Below, one piece after another: positions 1 through 9,086 of a stretch of 64,000 bases of DNA; positions within the stretch are counted from its first letter, which is position 1; every line of letters starts with the position of its first letter. A program made the position numbers and the translations under genes. This DNA is from Microbacterium nymphoidis (GTDB taxonomy: Bacteria; Actinomycetota; Actinomycetes; Actinomycetales; Microbacteriaceae). The stretch is taken from positions 496,001 through 560,000 of the forward strand of contig NZ_JAJNOD010000001.1 in NCBI RefSeq assembly GCF_021044885.1. The letters are read 5' to 3'. The notes beneath the pieces are model-generated. The model did not search any database, was not told the origin of the DNA, and saw nothing but the letters and a program-made list of their open reading frames with translations.

Positions 1-91
1 CGTGAATCCGCGCTCCACGCGCATCGGGAGACCGCCGCGGAGGCCTGGCGCTACCTCGGCACTCGCTGACGCGGGCCTCGTCACGGCCACC

Positions 92-154
92 ACTCCGCTC
101 GCACCGGCGACAACTCCGCTCGCACCGGCGACAACTCCGCTCGCACCGGCGACA
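92..154. repeat. Three tandem copies of a 21-bp unit
   Basis: Three perfect, contiguous 21-bp copies beginning ACTCCGCTCG, followed by diverged sequence. The 21-nt period equals seven codons, so it could encode a heptapeptide repeat in either direction, but no convincing reading frame contains it. Confidence 0.85.
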
Positions 155-205
155 ACCCGACTGGCGTCGGCAACTAGTGCACTCGCGTCCGTGGCGATTG
201 CGACT

Positions 206-244
206 GTGGGCGAGAGCCGCCGCAACGCGGTGATTCTCGCCCAC
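206..244 (-). terminator. Stem-loop downstream of the valS operon
   Basis: A perfect 10-bp inverted repeat (GTGGGCGAGA at 206-215 with its complement at 235-244) lies 18 nt past the stop of the small minus-strand gene. A secondary CCGC/GCGG pairing is possible in the loop. There is no T-run on the minus strand, so termination is inferred from position. Confidence 0.45.
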
Positions 245-261
245 AGGGGAACTCTCGCGGA

Positions 262-483
262 TCAGTCTTGCCAGGGGCGACCGATCACGGAGCCGTCCGG
301 GAGCTCAACTACCTCGACACCCGAGTCGAGTTCCGCCACAGCCCGGCCCTCCAGCCAGGTGAGCGTCCAATGGGACCCGGCGGGGGCGTCTGCGTCGGCC
401 TGCGCGATCGCGTCACGCAGGGCGGCCGGCACGCTGGGCGGTGGGACGGTGCCTGCCGCCCAGCGGGTGCCGAGCTGCATCAT
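262..483 (-). CDS. Conserved small protein coupled to valS (unknown function)
   Basis: 73 codons beginning Met-Met-Gln-Leu-Gly-Thr-Arg-Trp. The start codon overlaps the valS stop as ATGA, the usual sign of translational coupling, and this decided the start; a longer open frame upstream lies inside valS and is a shadow. The product is acidic, with a plausible small-domain pattern (Ala-rich helix, then beta-like segments with Trp-Thr-Leu-Thr-Trp and two Asp/Glu-Val stretches). I see no signal peptide, membrane segment or Cys motif and recognise no family. Its tight linkage to valS suggests co-expression with the synthetase, but that says nothing about function. Confidence 0.7.
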   Translation of the reverse strand: MMQLGTRWAAGTVPPPSVPAALRDAIAQADADAPAGSHWTLTWLEGRAVAELDSGVEVVELPDGSVIGRPWQD

Positions 484-3053
484 GCCTCCGGGGTCGGAGC
501 GAGTTCGATCTCCACGACCGCGAGCTCCGCGCCATCGACGAACTGCAGGTCCTCGATCCGGCCGACCGCCGCGAGATCGACGGCGGCACTCGACAGCGCG
601 ACGCGCACCGCCTCGGGCGCCGCGACGATGGCGCGGGCCACCGGCGTCTTCTGGGACGCCTTGGCCTCCGTCTTCGCACGGCGGATGCCGATCAGCGCCG
701 CACTCGCCGCGATGAGGACGGCGGTGTCGCCACCGCGCTCGCCCGGGACGGGCCACGGCGCGGTGTGGATGGATCCCTCGTTGAACCAGGACCAGGATTC
801 CTCGGTGGCGAACGAGATGACGGGTGCCAGCAGTCGCAGCAGGGCCGACAGCGCGATCCGCAGCGCCGCCACGGCCGATGCGCCCGTGGCGGCGCCCGCG
901 TAGGCGCGCTCCTTCACCAGTTCCAGGTAGTCGTCGCAGAACGTCCAGAAGAACGACTCAGTGACCTCGAGCGCGCGAGCGTGGTCGTACTCGTCCAGAG
1001 CGCGCGTGGCATCGGCGATCACGGTGTCGAGGCCGGCGAGCATGCTGAGATCGAGCGCCTCGGTGACGGCGGCGTCGCCGGGGTCGCCGAAGGAGAGCAC
1101 GAACTTGGCCGCGTTGAGGACCTTGATGGCGAGGCGGCGGCCGATCTTCACCTGCGTCGGGTTCTGCGGGTCGAACGCGGCGTCGGCACCGAGGCGGCTC
1201 GATGCTGCCCAGTAGCGGACGGCGTCGGTGCCGTGCTGAGTGAGGATGTCGGCCGGGGTGACCACGTTGCCCTTGGACTTGGACATCTTCTTACGGTCCG
1301 GATCCACGATGAAGCCCGAGATGGCAGCGTCCGTCCAGGGGGAGCGGTCGTCCTCAAGAGTGCTGCGCAGCATCGTGGAGAACAGCCACGTGCGGATGAT
1401 GTCCTGGCCCTGCGGTCGCAGATCGAACGGGGACACCAGGTCCCAGAGCTCGGTGTCGCGCTCCCAGCCACCCGCCAGCTGGGGCGTGAGCGAGGACGTC
1501 GCCCAGGTGTCGAAGATGTCCATCTCGCCGTCGAAGCCGCCGGCCTGGCCGCGCTGGTCCTCGGTGTACCCCGCGGGCACATCCGTGGTCGGGTCGATCG
1601 GCAGCTGCGCGACATCGGGGACGAGCACCCGGCCGTAGTCCCGTTCTCCGTTCTCATCCAGGGCGTACCACACCGGAATCGGCACGCCGAAGAAGCGCTG
1701 GCGCGAGACCAGCCAGTCTCCGGTCAGGCCGCCAACCCAGTTCTCGTAGCGCACACGCATGAAGTCCGGGTGCCAGTTCAGCTCACGACCGAGCTCGACG
1801 AGCCGCTCACGCAACTGCGGGTCGCGGGCGCCGTTTCGGATGTACCACTGGCGGGTGGAGACGATCTCCAGCGGCCGGTCGCCCTTCTCGAAGAACTTCA
1901 CGGGGTGGGTGAACGGCCGCGGATCGCCGAGCATCTCGCCCGAAGCCTGCAGCAGCTCCACCATCTGCTTCTTGGCGCTGAACACCGTCTTGCCGACGAG
2001 TTCGCCGTACGCGGCGATCCCGGCCTCGGACGTGATCGCCTCGGGCCGCTCCTCCACGATGCGCCCGTCCTTGCCGATGATGGTGCGGTTGGGCAGATCC
2101 AGCTCGCGCCACCAGATGATGTCGGTCACGTCACCGAAGGTGCAGACCATTGCGATGCCCTTGCCCTTGTCAGGCTGTGCCAGGTGGTGCGCGAGGACGG
2201 GCACTTCGACGCCGAACACCGGGCTCGTGACGGTGCTGCCGAACAGCGGCTGGTAGCGCTCGTCGTCGGGGTGGGCTACGAGCGCGACGCACGCTGCAAG
2301 CAGCTCCGGTCGAGTCGTGTCGATCTCGACGTCGCCGCTCGGGCCGTGGAAGACCAGCGTGTGGTAGGCGGACGGCTGCTCGCGGTCTTCGAGCTCGGCC
2401 TGTGCGATCGCCGACCGGAAGTCGATGTCCCACAGCGTGGGCGCCAGGTCCTGGTACGCCTCACCGCGCTCCAGGTTGCGCAGGAACGCCAGCTGGCTGG
2501 TGCGGATCGTGTCGTCGGAGATCGTCCGGTAGGTCTGCGTCCAGTCCACGGAGAGACCGAGCTGACGGAAGACCGCCTCGAACTGCTTCTCGTCCTCGAC
2601 GGTCAGCTCTTCGCACAGCTCGATGAAGTTGCGGCGCGAGATCGGCTGCTGGTCCGCAGCCTTGGAGGACTTGTTGTCCCCGCCGCGGAATGGGGGAATG
2701 AAGTCGGGGTCGTACGGCAGCGACGGGTCACACCGCACGCCGTAGTAGTTCTGCACGCGGCGCTCCGTGGGAAGTCCGTTGTCGTCCCATCCCATCGGGT
2801 AGAACACGCTCTTGCCGCGCATGCGCTCGAAGCGCGCCTTGATGTCGGTGTGCGTGAACGAGAACGCATGACCGATGTGGAGGCTGCCCGAAGCGGTCGG
2901 CGGCGGGGTGTCGATGGAGTACACGGACGCGCGACCCTGCGCGGACGCCACGCCGCGATCGAACCGGTAGACACCGGTCTGCTCCCACTGCTCGGACCAC
3001 TTGGCCTCGAGACCTTCGAGGGCGGGCTTGTCGGGAATCTGCGCGTCGGCCAT
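480..3053 (-). CDS. valS: Valine-tRNA ligase
   Basis: Charges tRNA-Val with valine in the cytosol. The 857-residue protein has the class I signatures: the HIGH box in GSLHIGHAF near residue 57, and KMSKS in RKKMSKSKGN in the second half, with the CP1 editing domain between them and an anticodon-binding alpha-helical domain at the C terminus. It is shorter than the E. coli enzyme (about 950 residues) and appears to lack its long C-terminal coiled-coil extension. The ATG start gives the normal N terminus (MADAQIPDKPALEGLEAKW). It is the first gene of a two-gene minus-strand unit with the 73-codon gene downstream. No T-box is visible upstream; only about 85 nt separate it from the next minus-strand gene. 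Confidence 0.97.
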   Translation of the reverse strand: MADAQIPDKPALEGLEAKWSEQWEQTGVYRFDRGVASAQGRASVYSIDTPPPTASGSLHIGHAFSFTHTDIKARFERMRGKSVFYPMGWDDNGLPTERRVQNYYGVRCDPSLPYDPDFIPPFRGGDNKSSKAADQQPISRRNFIELCEELTVEDEKQFEAVFRQLGLSVDWTQTYRTISDDTIRTSQLAFLRNLERGEAYQDLAPTLWDIDFRSAIAQAELEDREQPSAYHTLVFHGPSGDVEIDTTRPELLAACVALVAHPDDERYQPLFGSTVTSPVFGVEVPVLAHHLAQPDKGKGIAMVCTFGDVTDIIWWRELDLPNRTIIGKDGRIVEERPEAITSEAGIAAYGELVGKTVFSAKKQMVELLQASGEMLGDPRPFTHPVKFFEKGDRPLEIVSTRQWYIRNGARDPQLRERLVELGRELNWHPDFMRVRYENWVGGLTGDWLVSRQRFFGVPIPVWYALDENGERDYGRVLVPDVAQLPIDPTTDVPAGYTEDQRGQAGGFDGEMDIFDTWATSSLTPQLAGGWERDTELWDLVSPFDLRPQGQDIIRTWLFSTMLRSTLEDDRSPWTDAAISGFIVDPDRKKMSKSKGNVVTPADILTQHGTDAVRYWAASSRLGADAAFDPQNPTQVKIGRRLAIKVLNAAKFVLSFGDPGDAAVTEALDLSMLAGLDTVIADATRALDEYDHARALEVTESFFWTFCDDYLELVKERAYAGAATGASAVAALRIALSALLRLLAPVISFATEESWSWFNEGSIHTAPWPVPGERGGDTAVLIAASAALIGIRRAKTEAKASQKTPVARAIVAAPEAVRVALSSAAVDLAAVGRIEDLQFVDGAELAVVEIELAPTPEA

Positions 3054-3137
3054 GGGGTCTCCAGAGGCGATATGTGCGGCACCGTGTGAGCGTGCCTGAG
3101 TGTTTGGGAGAGACCAGTCTACGTGCTCGTGCGTCGC

Positions 3138-3797
3138 TCAGTCCGTCACGTACACGCCGAGAGCGGTCGCGAGAGCAGTCGCGGCGAGCTGGGCCTGGAG
3201 GGAGGTGATCGTCGCCCCGGCGAGCCCGCGCGGGTCGAGATGGTGCCCGATGTCCAGACCGCGCAGGTCGACGTCGGTGTTGCGCGTCTTACGGAGGTCG
3301 AGTTCGTCGACGCGGGAATCGGCGAACCGTACGCGTGTGAGCGAGGCGGCGGGCGCGTCGAGCGACCCGAAAACAGTACGCGACACCTCGACGTCCGCGG
3401 CGGAGGCCCGCCCGGCGCTGAGGTAGTCGACCCGGGAATCCTCGATGATCAACTCGGAGATCTCGGCGTCCGCGAGGTCCAGACTGCCGATGCGGCTGGA
3501 GCGAATCCGCACGCGCCGAAGGTGGGAGCCGCGCAGCGAAAGCGACGCGATCTGAACGGTGTCGAACTCGAGGTCGCGCAATCCGCCGTGGGCTGCGTCC
3601 AGGCGATCGATCGTCCCTCCGGCGAACCGTGAGCCGCTGAGGTCGGCGTACGGCGCGTCGAATGCTCCGCGCGCGTCGGCCCACTCGACCTCCTCCGCGG
3701 TGATGCCACGGCGCGGCTGGGGGCCGGGCTCGAACTCGGCGGGGAGATCGGGAGCGGCAGCCTGTGGTGGGCGGAGAGGGCGTGATGTGCGAGCCAT
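3138..3797 (-). CDS. Pentapeptide-repeat-like protein
   Basis: 219 residues. From about residue 50 onward the sequence has the A(D/N)LXX periodicity of pentapeptide-repeat proteins (for example YADLSGSRFAGG, then repeated LxxxxLR/RVRI/SRIGSLDLADAE turns), predicting a right-handed quadrilateral beta-helix. The N terminus is basic and proline-rich and probably disordered. The C terminus (about residues 185-219) looks helical, as in dimerising members. Family members include gyrase-protecting proteins such as MfpA and Qnr, but most have no known role and nothing here points to gyrase. It lies upstream of valS on the same strand with about 84 nt between them, so co-transcription is possible. Confidence 0.8.
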   Translation of the reverse strand: MARTSRPLRPPQAAAPDLPAEFEPGPQPRRGITAEEVEWADARGAFDAPYADLSGSRFAGGTIDRLDAAHGGLRDLEFDTVQIASLSLRGSHLRRVRIRSSRIGSLDLADAEISELIIEDSRVDYLSAGRASAADVEVSRTVFGSLDAPAASLTRVRFADSRVDELDLRKTRNTDVDLRGLDIGHHLDPRGLAGATITSLQAQLAATALATALGVYVTD

Positions 3798-4101
3798 GCG
3801 GGCAGTCTAGGGACGGCATCGGACAAACAAGGAATGGAATGGGTCGAGGTCCGGGGTCAGGGGACTGCGTGAATCGCGACGGTGGCAACCGCCGTGCGCG
3901 AGAGGCGACGATTCATGCTTGCGCTACACCGAGCGGGAGGGGTGCCGCGCCCGACCCGAACGGGCGCGGCACCGTGTCGCGGAGGATCTCACGTCGACGT
4001 CCGGCCGCTGGAGGGCCGGTGCGGTAATTGCACCGCGTCCAACAACCGTAGCGGATGCGGTAGGTTGGATGCATCCCTGACCCGCAATCCGAGGATCCCG
4101 C
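3798..4101. promoter_or_regulatory. Divergent intergenic region with a strong hairpin
   Basis: 304 nt between a minus-strand and a plus-strand gene. It contains a perfect 13-bp stem (3941-3953 with 3961-3973, 7-nt loop) and two smaller stems near 4010-4035 just before the importer operon. A TAGGTT at 4061-4066 could be a -10 box, without a clear -35. I recognise no named riboswitch. A leader or attenuator for the importer operon is possible. Confidence 0.4.
3941..3973. terminator. 13-bp GC-rich hairpin between divergent genes
   Basis: GGTGCCGCGCCCG pairs perfectly with its complement across a 7-nt loop. It looks like a factor-independent terminator without a U-tract, but no annotated gene ends here. 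It could be an attenuator, or end an unannotated small RNA. Confidence 0.4.
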
Positions 4102-5748
4102 ATGTCTGCTCGTTCCGTCGGCCGCCGAGTGCTGGCCGCGCTGTCTCTGACCGTCGCTGCGACGATCGTTCTCGCCGGCTGCGCCGGATCCGATGCGCCC
4201 GCATCGGGCGGGACCGGCTCCGCCGACGGGACCGCCCCTTCGGGTGAGCTCACCTGGGCCATCGCCGGCGCCACCCTGTCCGAGGGACACATGGATCCGC
4301 AGACGAGCCAGATGGATGTGACCGCCATGGTGCAGCGCGTCGTCTTCGATTCCCTGGTCTTCCAGAACGCGGATGGTTCCTTCTCGCCGTGGCTCGCCAG
4401 CGCGTGGGAGGTCTCCGAGGACGGACGCAGCTACACGTTCACCCTGCGTGACGACGTCACGTTCACGGACGGCGAGAAGTTCGACGCCGCGGCGGTGAAG
4501 GCGAACTTCGATCGCATCGTGGCCCCCGACACGGCTTCGGCGCAGGCTGCGAGCATGCTGGGCGGAGAGAACTACGCGGGAACCACCGTCATCGACGACA
4601 CGACCGTTCGCGTGGACTTCCACGAGCCCTACGCGCCGTTCCTGCAGGCTGCGAGCACGCCGCTGCTCGGTTTCTACTCGCCCCGTGTGCTCACCGAGTC
4701 TCTCGACAAGCTCAAGGCCGGGGGTCCGGATGTGACCGTGGGCACGGGGCCCTACGTCCTGAGCGAGTACACCGCTGATCAGGAGATCGTGTACACCGCG
4801 AATCCTGACTACGCCTGGGGGCCGCAGGGCCAGAAGACGCCGTCCGTCCAGACGCTGCGCGTCTCCCTCGTCCCCGAGCCCTCCGTACGCACCGGAATGG
4901 CGAACTCGGGAGAGGCTCAGCTGGTGAGCGAGCTGCCCCCGAGTTCGGTCGCAGAGCTCAACCCCGACCTGACCGTGGACACCAAGGCCTACCCGGGCAT
5001 GCCGTACTCGCTGTTCCTCAATGAGAAGTACGGTGTGTTCGCCGATCAGAAGGTCCGTCAGGCTTTCGAGCTCGGGATCGACGTGGACAGCGCTGTCGAG
5101 TCGATCTTCGACGGCCAGTTCGAGCGCGCCTGGAGCGTGCTGGGCCCCACCACACCGATGTACGACGCGGCGATCGAGGGCACGTGGGCGTTCGATCCGA
5201 AGAAGGCGGAGGCACTCCTCGACGAAGCCGGGTGGACCGGCCGGGACGCCGACGGATACCGCACCAAGGACGGCAAGCGACTCAGCGCCCGCTGGATCGC
5301 GTGGACTCCGATCCCCGACGACCGCACGGCGCTCGGCAACGCCATCCAGTCGGATCTGAAGAAGATCGGCTTCGAGGTGGTTCGCGAAGCGCTCGAGCCC
5401 GGTGCTTACAACGAGCAGTACGGCCCGAAGACCTATGACATCACCGACTGGGGCTTCTCGGGGGTGGACCCGGACTACCTGCGCTCGCATCTGGCGACCG
5501 ACGGTTTCCAGAACGCCTCGCAGGTGTCCGACCCGGCGGTCGACGCACTCGTCGCGAAGGGCGCCGAGACGGTCGACCCGACCGAGCGGGCCGCGGTCTA
5601 CACCGAACTGCAGGAGTGGAACGCCCAGCACGTCGCGATCGTGCCGCTCTACGTGCCTGCCCTCATCAGCGCGAGTGCTCCGTCGGTATCAGGACTGACG
5701 TTCGACCTGTACGGTCGCCCACTCTTCTACGACGCCTCGATCGACTGA
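4102..5748 (+). CDS. Peptide/nickel-type ABC transporter substrate-binding lipoprotein
   Basis: 548 residues. The N terminus is a lipoprotein signal peptide ending in LAGC at about residues 25-28, so the mature protein should be lipid-anchored on the outer face of the membrane. The rest matches solute-binding protein family 5 (the DppA/OppA/NikA superfamily): the opening region around FDSLVFQNADG and PWLASAWEVSEDG, the FTDGEKFDAAAVKANFDR segment and the C-terminal variable lobe are typical in order and length. A GAGG ribosome site lies 8 nt before the ATG. It heads a four-gene operon with two permeases and a fused ATPase, so it supplies substrate to that importer. Substrate class (peptide, nickel chelate or other) cannot be read from sequence. 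Confidence 0.93.
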   Translation: MSARSVGRRVLAALSLTVAATIVLAGCAGSDAPASGGTGSADGTAPSGELTWAIAGATLSEGHMDPQTSQMDVTAMVQRVVFDSLVFQNADGSFSPWLASAWEVSEDGRSYTFTLRDDVTFTDGEKFDAAAVKANFDRIVAPDTASAQAASMLGGENYAGTTVIDDTTVRVDFHEPYAPFLQAASTPLLGFYSPRVLTESLDKLKAGGPDVTVGTGPYVLSEYTADQEIVYTANPDYAWGPQGQKTPSVQTLRVSLVPEPSVRTGMANSGEAQLVSELPPSSVAELNPDLTVDTKAYPGMPYSLFLNEKYGVFADQKVRQAFELGIDVDSAVESIFDGQFERAWSVLGPTTPMYDAAIEGTWAFDPKKAEALLDEAGWTGRDADGYRTKDGKRLSARWIAWTPIPDDRTALGNAIQSDLKKIGFEVVREALEPGAYNEQYGPKTYDITDWGFSGVDPDYLRSHLATDGFQNASQVSDPAVDALVAKGAETVDPTERAAVYTELQEWNAQHVAIVPLYVPALISASAPSVSGLTFDLYGRPLFYDASID

Positions 5749-5749
5749 G

Positions 5750-6733
5750 TTGGTCAGGACGGCCCCGCGGCGGCGGCGCGACGGAGTGATCCGTCGCGCC
5801 GCCATCGGCGTGTTCGGGGGAGTGCTTCTGCTGTGGGTGGCCGCGACGGTCTCGTTTCTGCTCATGCGGGTGATCCCCGGCGATCCGGTGGCCGTCATGC
5901 TCGGTCCGCAGGCGAACGTGTCCGAAGAGGTCAAGCAGCGCCTGCGCGAGCAACTGGGCCTGGACCGTCCGCTGCCGCAGCAGTACCTGGACTACTTGGC
6001 CGGCTTGCTGCGCGGCGACTTCGGCGAGTCGTTCCAGCTGCGGCTGCCGGTCACCGAGGTGATCGGGCGGCAGCTCGGGGCCACGCTCCAGCTCACCCTC
6101 GCGGCGCTGGGAATCGCGCTGGCGCTGGTGCTGATCGTCGCGATCGTGGCGCGCACGCGCCGCACCCGCGCGGTGGCCGCCACGGTGGAGCAGGTCCTGC
6201 TCGGTATGCCGGTGTTCTGGATCGGACTGATCCTGCTCTCGGTCTTCGCGTTCGGCCTCGGCTGGTTCCCGGTCTCGGGATCACGCCCGGGCTCGCTCGT
6301 GCTGCCCGCTCTCACGTTGGCCCTTCCCACCGCAGCGCTGCTGGGCCAGTTGCTGCGCGACGGCCTGGAGCAGGCGGAGCGATCGGAGTTCGCCGAGACG
6401 GTTCGCGCCCGTGGCGCCGGTGACGTGCGACTGTTCGCTCACCACACGCTCCGTCATGCCGCGGTGGGGACGCTGCCGATGGTCGCCTACCTGATCGGCT
6501 CGCTCCTCGGCGGCGCGGTGCTCGTGGAGACCGTGTTCGCGCGCCCCGGCCTCGGTCGTGTCACGCTGGCGGCGATCATGGACCGGGACGCTCCCGTGCT
6601 GAGCGGGGTTCTGCTGCTGAGCTGCGCCGTGTTCGTCGTGGTCTCGCTGTTGTCCGACCTGGCCGTTCCGCTCCTGGACCCGCGTCGGCGGGCACGCTCG
6701 GCTCGCCCGCGCGCGGCGGAGGATGCCGCATGA
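5750..6733 (+). CDS. ABC importer permease, DppB/OppB type
   Basis: 327 residues with six predicted membrane helices. The N-terminal segment VSFLLMRVIPGDPVAVMLG, the following LREQLGLDRPLPQQYLDYL and the cytoplasmic EAA loop (EFAETVRARGAGDVRLF) are diagnostic for the DppB family. The TTG at 5750 lies 1 nt after the stop of the binding-protein gene and was taken as start; a GTG twelve codons later (5786) is an alternative that removes a very basic N-terminal tail. It pairs with the downstream DppC-type permease, which it overlaps by 4 nt, to form the translocation channel. Confidence 0.92.
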   Translation: MVRTAPRRRRDGVIRRAAIGVFGGVLLLWVAATVSFLLMRVIPGDPVAVMLGPQANVSEEVKQRLREQLGLDRPLPQQYLDYLAGLLRGDFGESFQLRLPVTEVIGRQLGATLQLTLAALGIALALVLIVAIVARTRRTRAVAATVEQVLLGMPVFWIGLILLSVFAFGLGWFPVSGSRPGSLVLPALTLALPTAALLGQLLRDGLEQAERSEFAETVRARGAGDVRLFAHHTLRHAAVGTLPMVAYLIGSLLGGAVLVETVFARPGLGRVTLAAIMDRDAPVLSGVLLLSCAVFVVVSLLSDLAVPLLDPRRRARSARPRAAEDAA

Positions 6734-7533
6734 TCCGCCGCGCGCTCCTCGCCGTTGCAGGTGTCTTCCTTCTCGTCCTTGTGGCCATGGCGGTGGCGCC
6801 GCAGCTCTTCACGACGGCCGATCCGCTGCTTGCCGACGTGAGCTCCCGGCTCCTGCCGCCGAGCGCCGATCACCTGTTCGGAACCGATCAGAGCGGACGT
6901 GACGTGTTTGCGCGGGTCGTCCACGGTGCGAGGTCGTCGCTGGGCGTGGGGGTCTCCGCGGTGATCGTGGCACTCGTCATCGGCACCCTGCTGGGGTGGC
7001 TCATCGGAAGCGCACCGCGCCCGGTGGACGCCGTGGTGATGCGCGTGATCGATCTCGCTCTCGCTGTTCCCGAGTTCCTCGTCGCCCTCGTCGTCGTGGC
7101 CCTTCTCGGCCCGGGCGCGGGGAACGTGGCCGTCGCGGTGACGCTGGCAGTGATCCCGATCTACGTTCGGTACGCGCGCGGTCACACGCGCGCCATCGCT
7201 GCGGAGGAACATGTGGAGGCGGCACGCATGCTGGGCCTTCCGGCGCTTACGGTCTCCGTGCGTCACGTGCTGCCCGCCGTCATGCGTCGGCTCACCGTGC
7301 TCGCAACGATCGGGATCGGAAGCACGATCCTCGCCGTGGCCGGTCTTGGCTTCCTCGGTCTCGGCGCTGGCGAGCCTGCGCCGGAGTGGGGGCTGATGCT
7401 CGCCGGCGGACGCAACGTGCTGGCGCGGGCGTGGTGGGTCACGCTGTTTCCGGGCCTGGCGATCACCCTGACCGTCGTGTGCGCGAGCCTCATCGGCCGG
7501 GCCCTGCGTGAGCGAGTGGAGGGCCTTCGATGA
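6730..7533 (+). CDS. ABC importer permease, DppC/OppC type
   Basis: 267 residues. It has the single N-terminal helix followed by the conserved FGTDQSGRDVFARVVHGARS segment of DppC-type subunits, then the permease core with an EAA loop (EEHVEAARMLGLPALTVS) contacting the ATPase. ATGA overlap with the upstream permease and with the downstream ATPase indicates strict coupling and fixes the start. Confidence 0.92.
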   Translation: MIRRALLAVAGVFLLVLVAMAVAPQLFTTADPLLADVSSRLLPPSADHLFGTDQSGRDVFARVVHGARSSLGVGVSAVIVALVIGTLLGWLIGSAPRPVDAVVMRVIDLALAVPEFLVALVVVALLGPGAGNVAVAVTLAVIPIYVRYARGHTRAIAAEEHVEAARMLGLPALTVSVRHVLPAVMRRLTVLATIGIGSTILAVAGLGFLGLGAGEPAPEWGLMLAGGRNVLARAWWVTLFPGLAITLTVVCASLIGRALRERVEGLR

Positions 7534-9086
7534 GCGGAATCCGCCTGCAGGGCCTTGTCATCGCCGATGGCGCGGGCGAGCGCTCGCGCGAACTCGTCCG
7601 GGTCGACGAACTCCAGGTCGCCCCCGGGGAATGCGTCGCCGTCGTCGGCGAGTCCGGAGCCGGAAAATCGCTGCTGCTGCGTGCGCTGCTGGGGCTCGTT
7701 CCCCGGCCGCTGCAGGTGAGCGCGGCACGGATGGATGTGGACGGGGTGGACATCGCGGGAGCCTCGGAGCGGGAGCTGCGGGCCGTTCGCGGGTCGCGGA
7801 TCGCCCTGGTGGGCCAGGACGCCCTCGTCGCGCTCGACCCGCTGCGACGGGTGGCCGACGAGGTCTCCGAACCGCTGGCGATCCACACAGACCTGCGCCG
7901 GCGGGCGCGACGTGCTCGCGCGGTGGGGCTGCTCACCGACGTCGCGGTGGATCGACCGGCCCTGCGTGCTGCGCAGTATCCCCATGAGCTGTCGGGAGGC
8001 ATGCGACAGCGCAGCCTGATCGCGTCCGCTCTGGCCGCGGACCCCCCGGTGCTCGCACTCGACGAGCCGACCACGGCCCTCGATGCCACCGTGCAGCGTC
8101 GCGTCCTCGAGCTGGTGCGCTCGCTCGCGGATGACGGACGCGCGGTGGTGCTGGTCAGCCACGACATCGCCGCCGTGTCCGCGATCGCGGATCGTGTCGT
8201 GGTGATGCGGGACGGACACGTGGTCGAGAGCGGAGCCACCGCGAGTGTGATCGCGTCGCCCTCTCATCCCTATACCCGCGAGCTGCTGACGTCAGCGCGC
8301 CGTCGCGCACCGGAGCGGCGGATGATCGGCGACCGGGAGCTGCTGAGCGCGCACAACCTCACCCGCCGGTTCGCGCATACGGCTGCGGTAAGCGATGTGT
8401 CGCTCCGCCTGAACAACGCAGAGGTCGTCGGTGTCGTCGGCGAGTCCGGTTCGGGCAAGTCCACGCTGGTACGGATGCTGCTGGGGGCGGAACAGCCCGA
8501 TGAGGGCCGCGTGACGCTCGACGGGGCGGCATGGTCGCCCCTCCCGGAGTCGGCGCGCCGGAGCAGACGCACGCGGATCCAGCTCGTCGCACAGAATCCG
8601 CGCGGTGCCTTCCTGCCCACGTGGACGATCGGACGCACCATCGGCGAGGCGCTGGCGGCCGCAGGGGTGCCCCGGCGAGAGCATGCCGCTCGCATCGCGG
8701 AGCTGTTGGAGCGCGTGGAACTGGATCCCGCGTTCGCCGGGCGGCGACCCCGCACACTGTCCGGAGGCCAGCTCCAGCGGGCAGCCATCGCGCGTGCTCT
8801 CGCCGTGGCGCCGGACGTGCTGTTGCTGGATGAGCCGCTGTCCGCCCTGGACGTGTCCGTGGCCTCGCGGATCCTGGCGGTGCTGCGCCGGCTCCGGGAT
8901 GAGGGGACGGCCATGGTACTGGTCTCCCATGACCTCGCCGTCGTGGGGGAACTCGCGGACCGGATCCTGGTGATGCGGGCCGGCCATGTCGTCGAAGAGG
9001 GTACGGCGACTGAGATCTTCTCCGCACCGGCGCATGCGTTCACGCGGGAACTGCTCGCGTCCCGGGCGGTGCTGCCGCCTTCCTAA
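7530..9086 (+). CDS. Fused DppD-DppF ATPase of the peptide importer
   Basis: 518 residues carrying two complete nucleotide-binding domains in one chain. Domain 1 (about 1-265) has Walker A GESGAGKS, signature LSGGM, Walker B LALDEP and an H-loop VSHD. Domain 2 (about 275-518) has GESGSGKS, LSGGQ, LLLDEP and VSHD. Each is followed by the C-terminal oligopeptide-transport tail (SHPYTRELL and AHAFTRELL). Many bacteria encode these as two genes; the fusion is common in Actinobacteria. It energises the two permeases just upstream. All catalytic motifs are intact, in contrast to the exporter-type ABC protein at 10535. Confidence 0.93.
   Translation: MSGIRLQGLVIADGAGERSRELVRVDELQVAPGECVAVVGESGAGKSLLLRALLGLVPRPLQVSAARMDVDGVDIAGASERELRAVRGSRIALVGQDALVALDPLRRVADEVSEPLAIHTDLRRRARRARAVGLLTDVAVDRPALRAAQYPHELSGGMRQRSLIASALAADPPVLALDEPTTALDATVQRRVLELVRSLADDGRAVVLVSHDIAAVSAIADRVVVMRDGHVVESGATASVIASPSHPYTRELLTSARRRAPERRMIGDRELLSAHNLTRRFAHTAAVSDVSLRLNNAEVVGVVGESGSGKSTLVRMLLGAEQPDEGRVTLDGAAWSPLPESARRSRRTRIQLVAQNPRGAFLPTWTIGRTIGEALAAAGVPRREHAARIAELLERVELDPAFAGRRPRTLSGGQLQRAAIARALAVAPDVLLLDEPLSALDVSVASRILAVLRRLRDEGTAMVLVSHDLAVVGELADRILVMRAGHVVEEGTATEIFSAPAHAFTRELLASRAVLPPS

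Larger units (their letters stand above)
1..261. other. No confident gene; repeat-bearing flank of the valS operon
   Basis: I cannot support a gene here. An open frame on the plus strand crosses the region but runs on, out of frame, through the 3' end of valS, and its product is Arg/Ala/Pro-rich without recognisable domains. The stretch holds a three-copy 21-bp tandem repeat and a stem-loop that suits the end of the valS transcript. A gene tail entering from the left of the window cannot be excluded. Confidence 0.5.

Noticed and set aside
2..715. Long plus-strand frame at the window start
   Set aside because: It runs antisense through the end of valS; product is Arg/Pro/Ala-rich with no domain and looks like a GC-composition shadow.
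441..3089. Very long plus-strand frame opposite valS
   Set aside because: Antisense shadow of valS caused by GC-rich third positions; no recognisable motif, whereas the minus frame is clearly ValRS.
3913..5631. Long minus-strand frame opposite the binding-protein gene
   Set aside because: Shadow of a clear lipoprotein gene; no motifs and no ribosome site.
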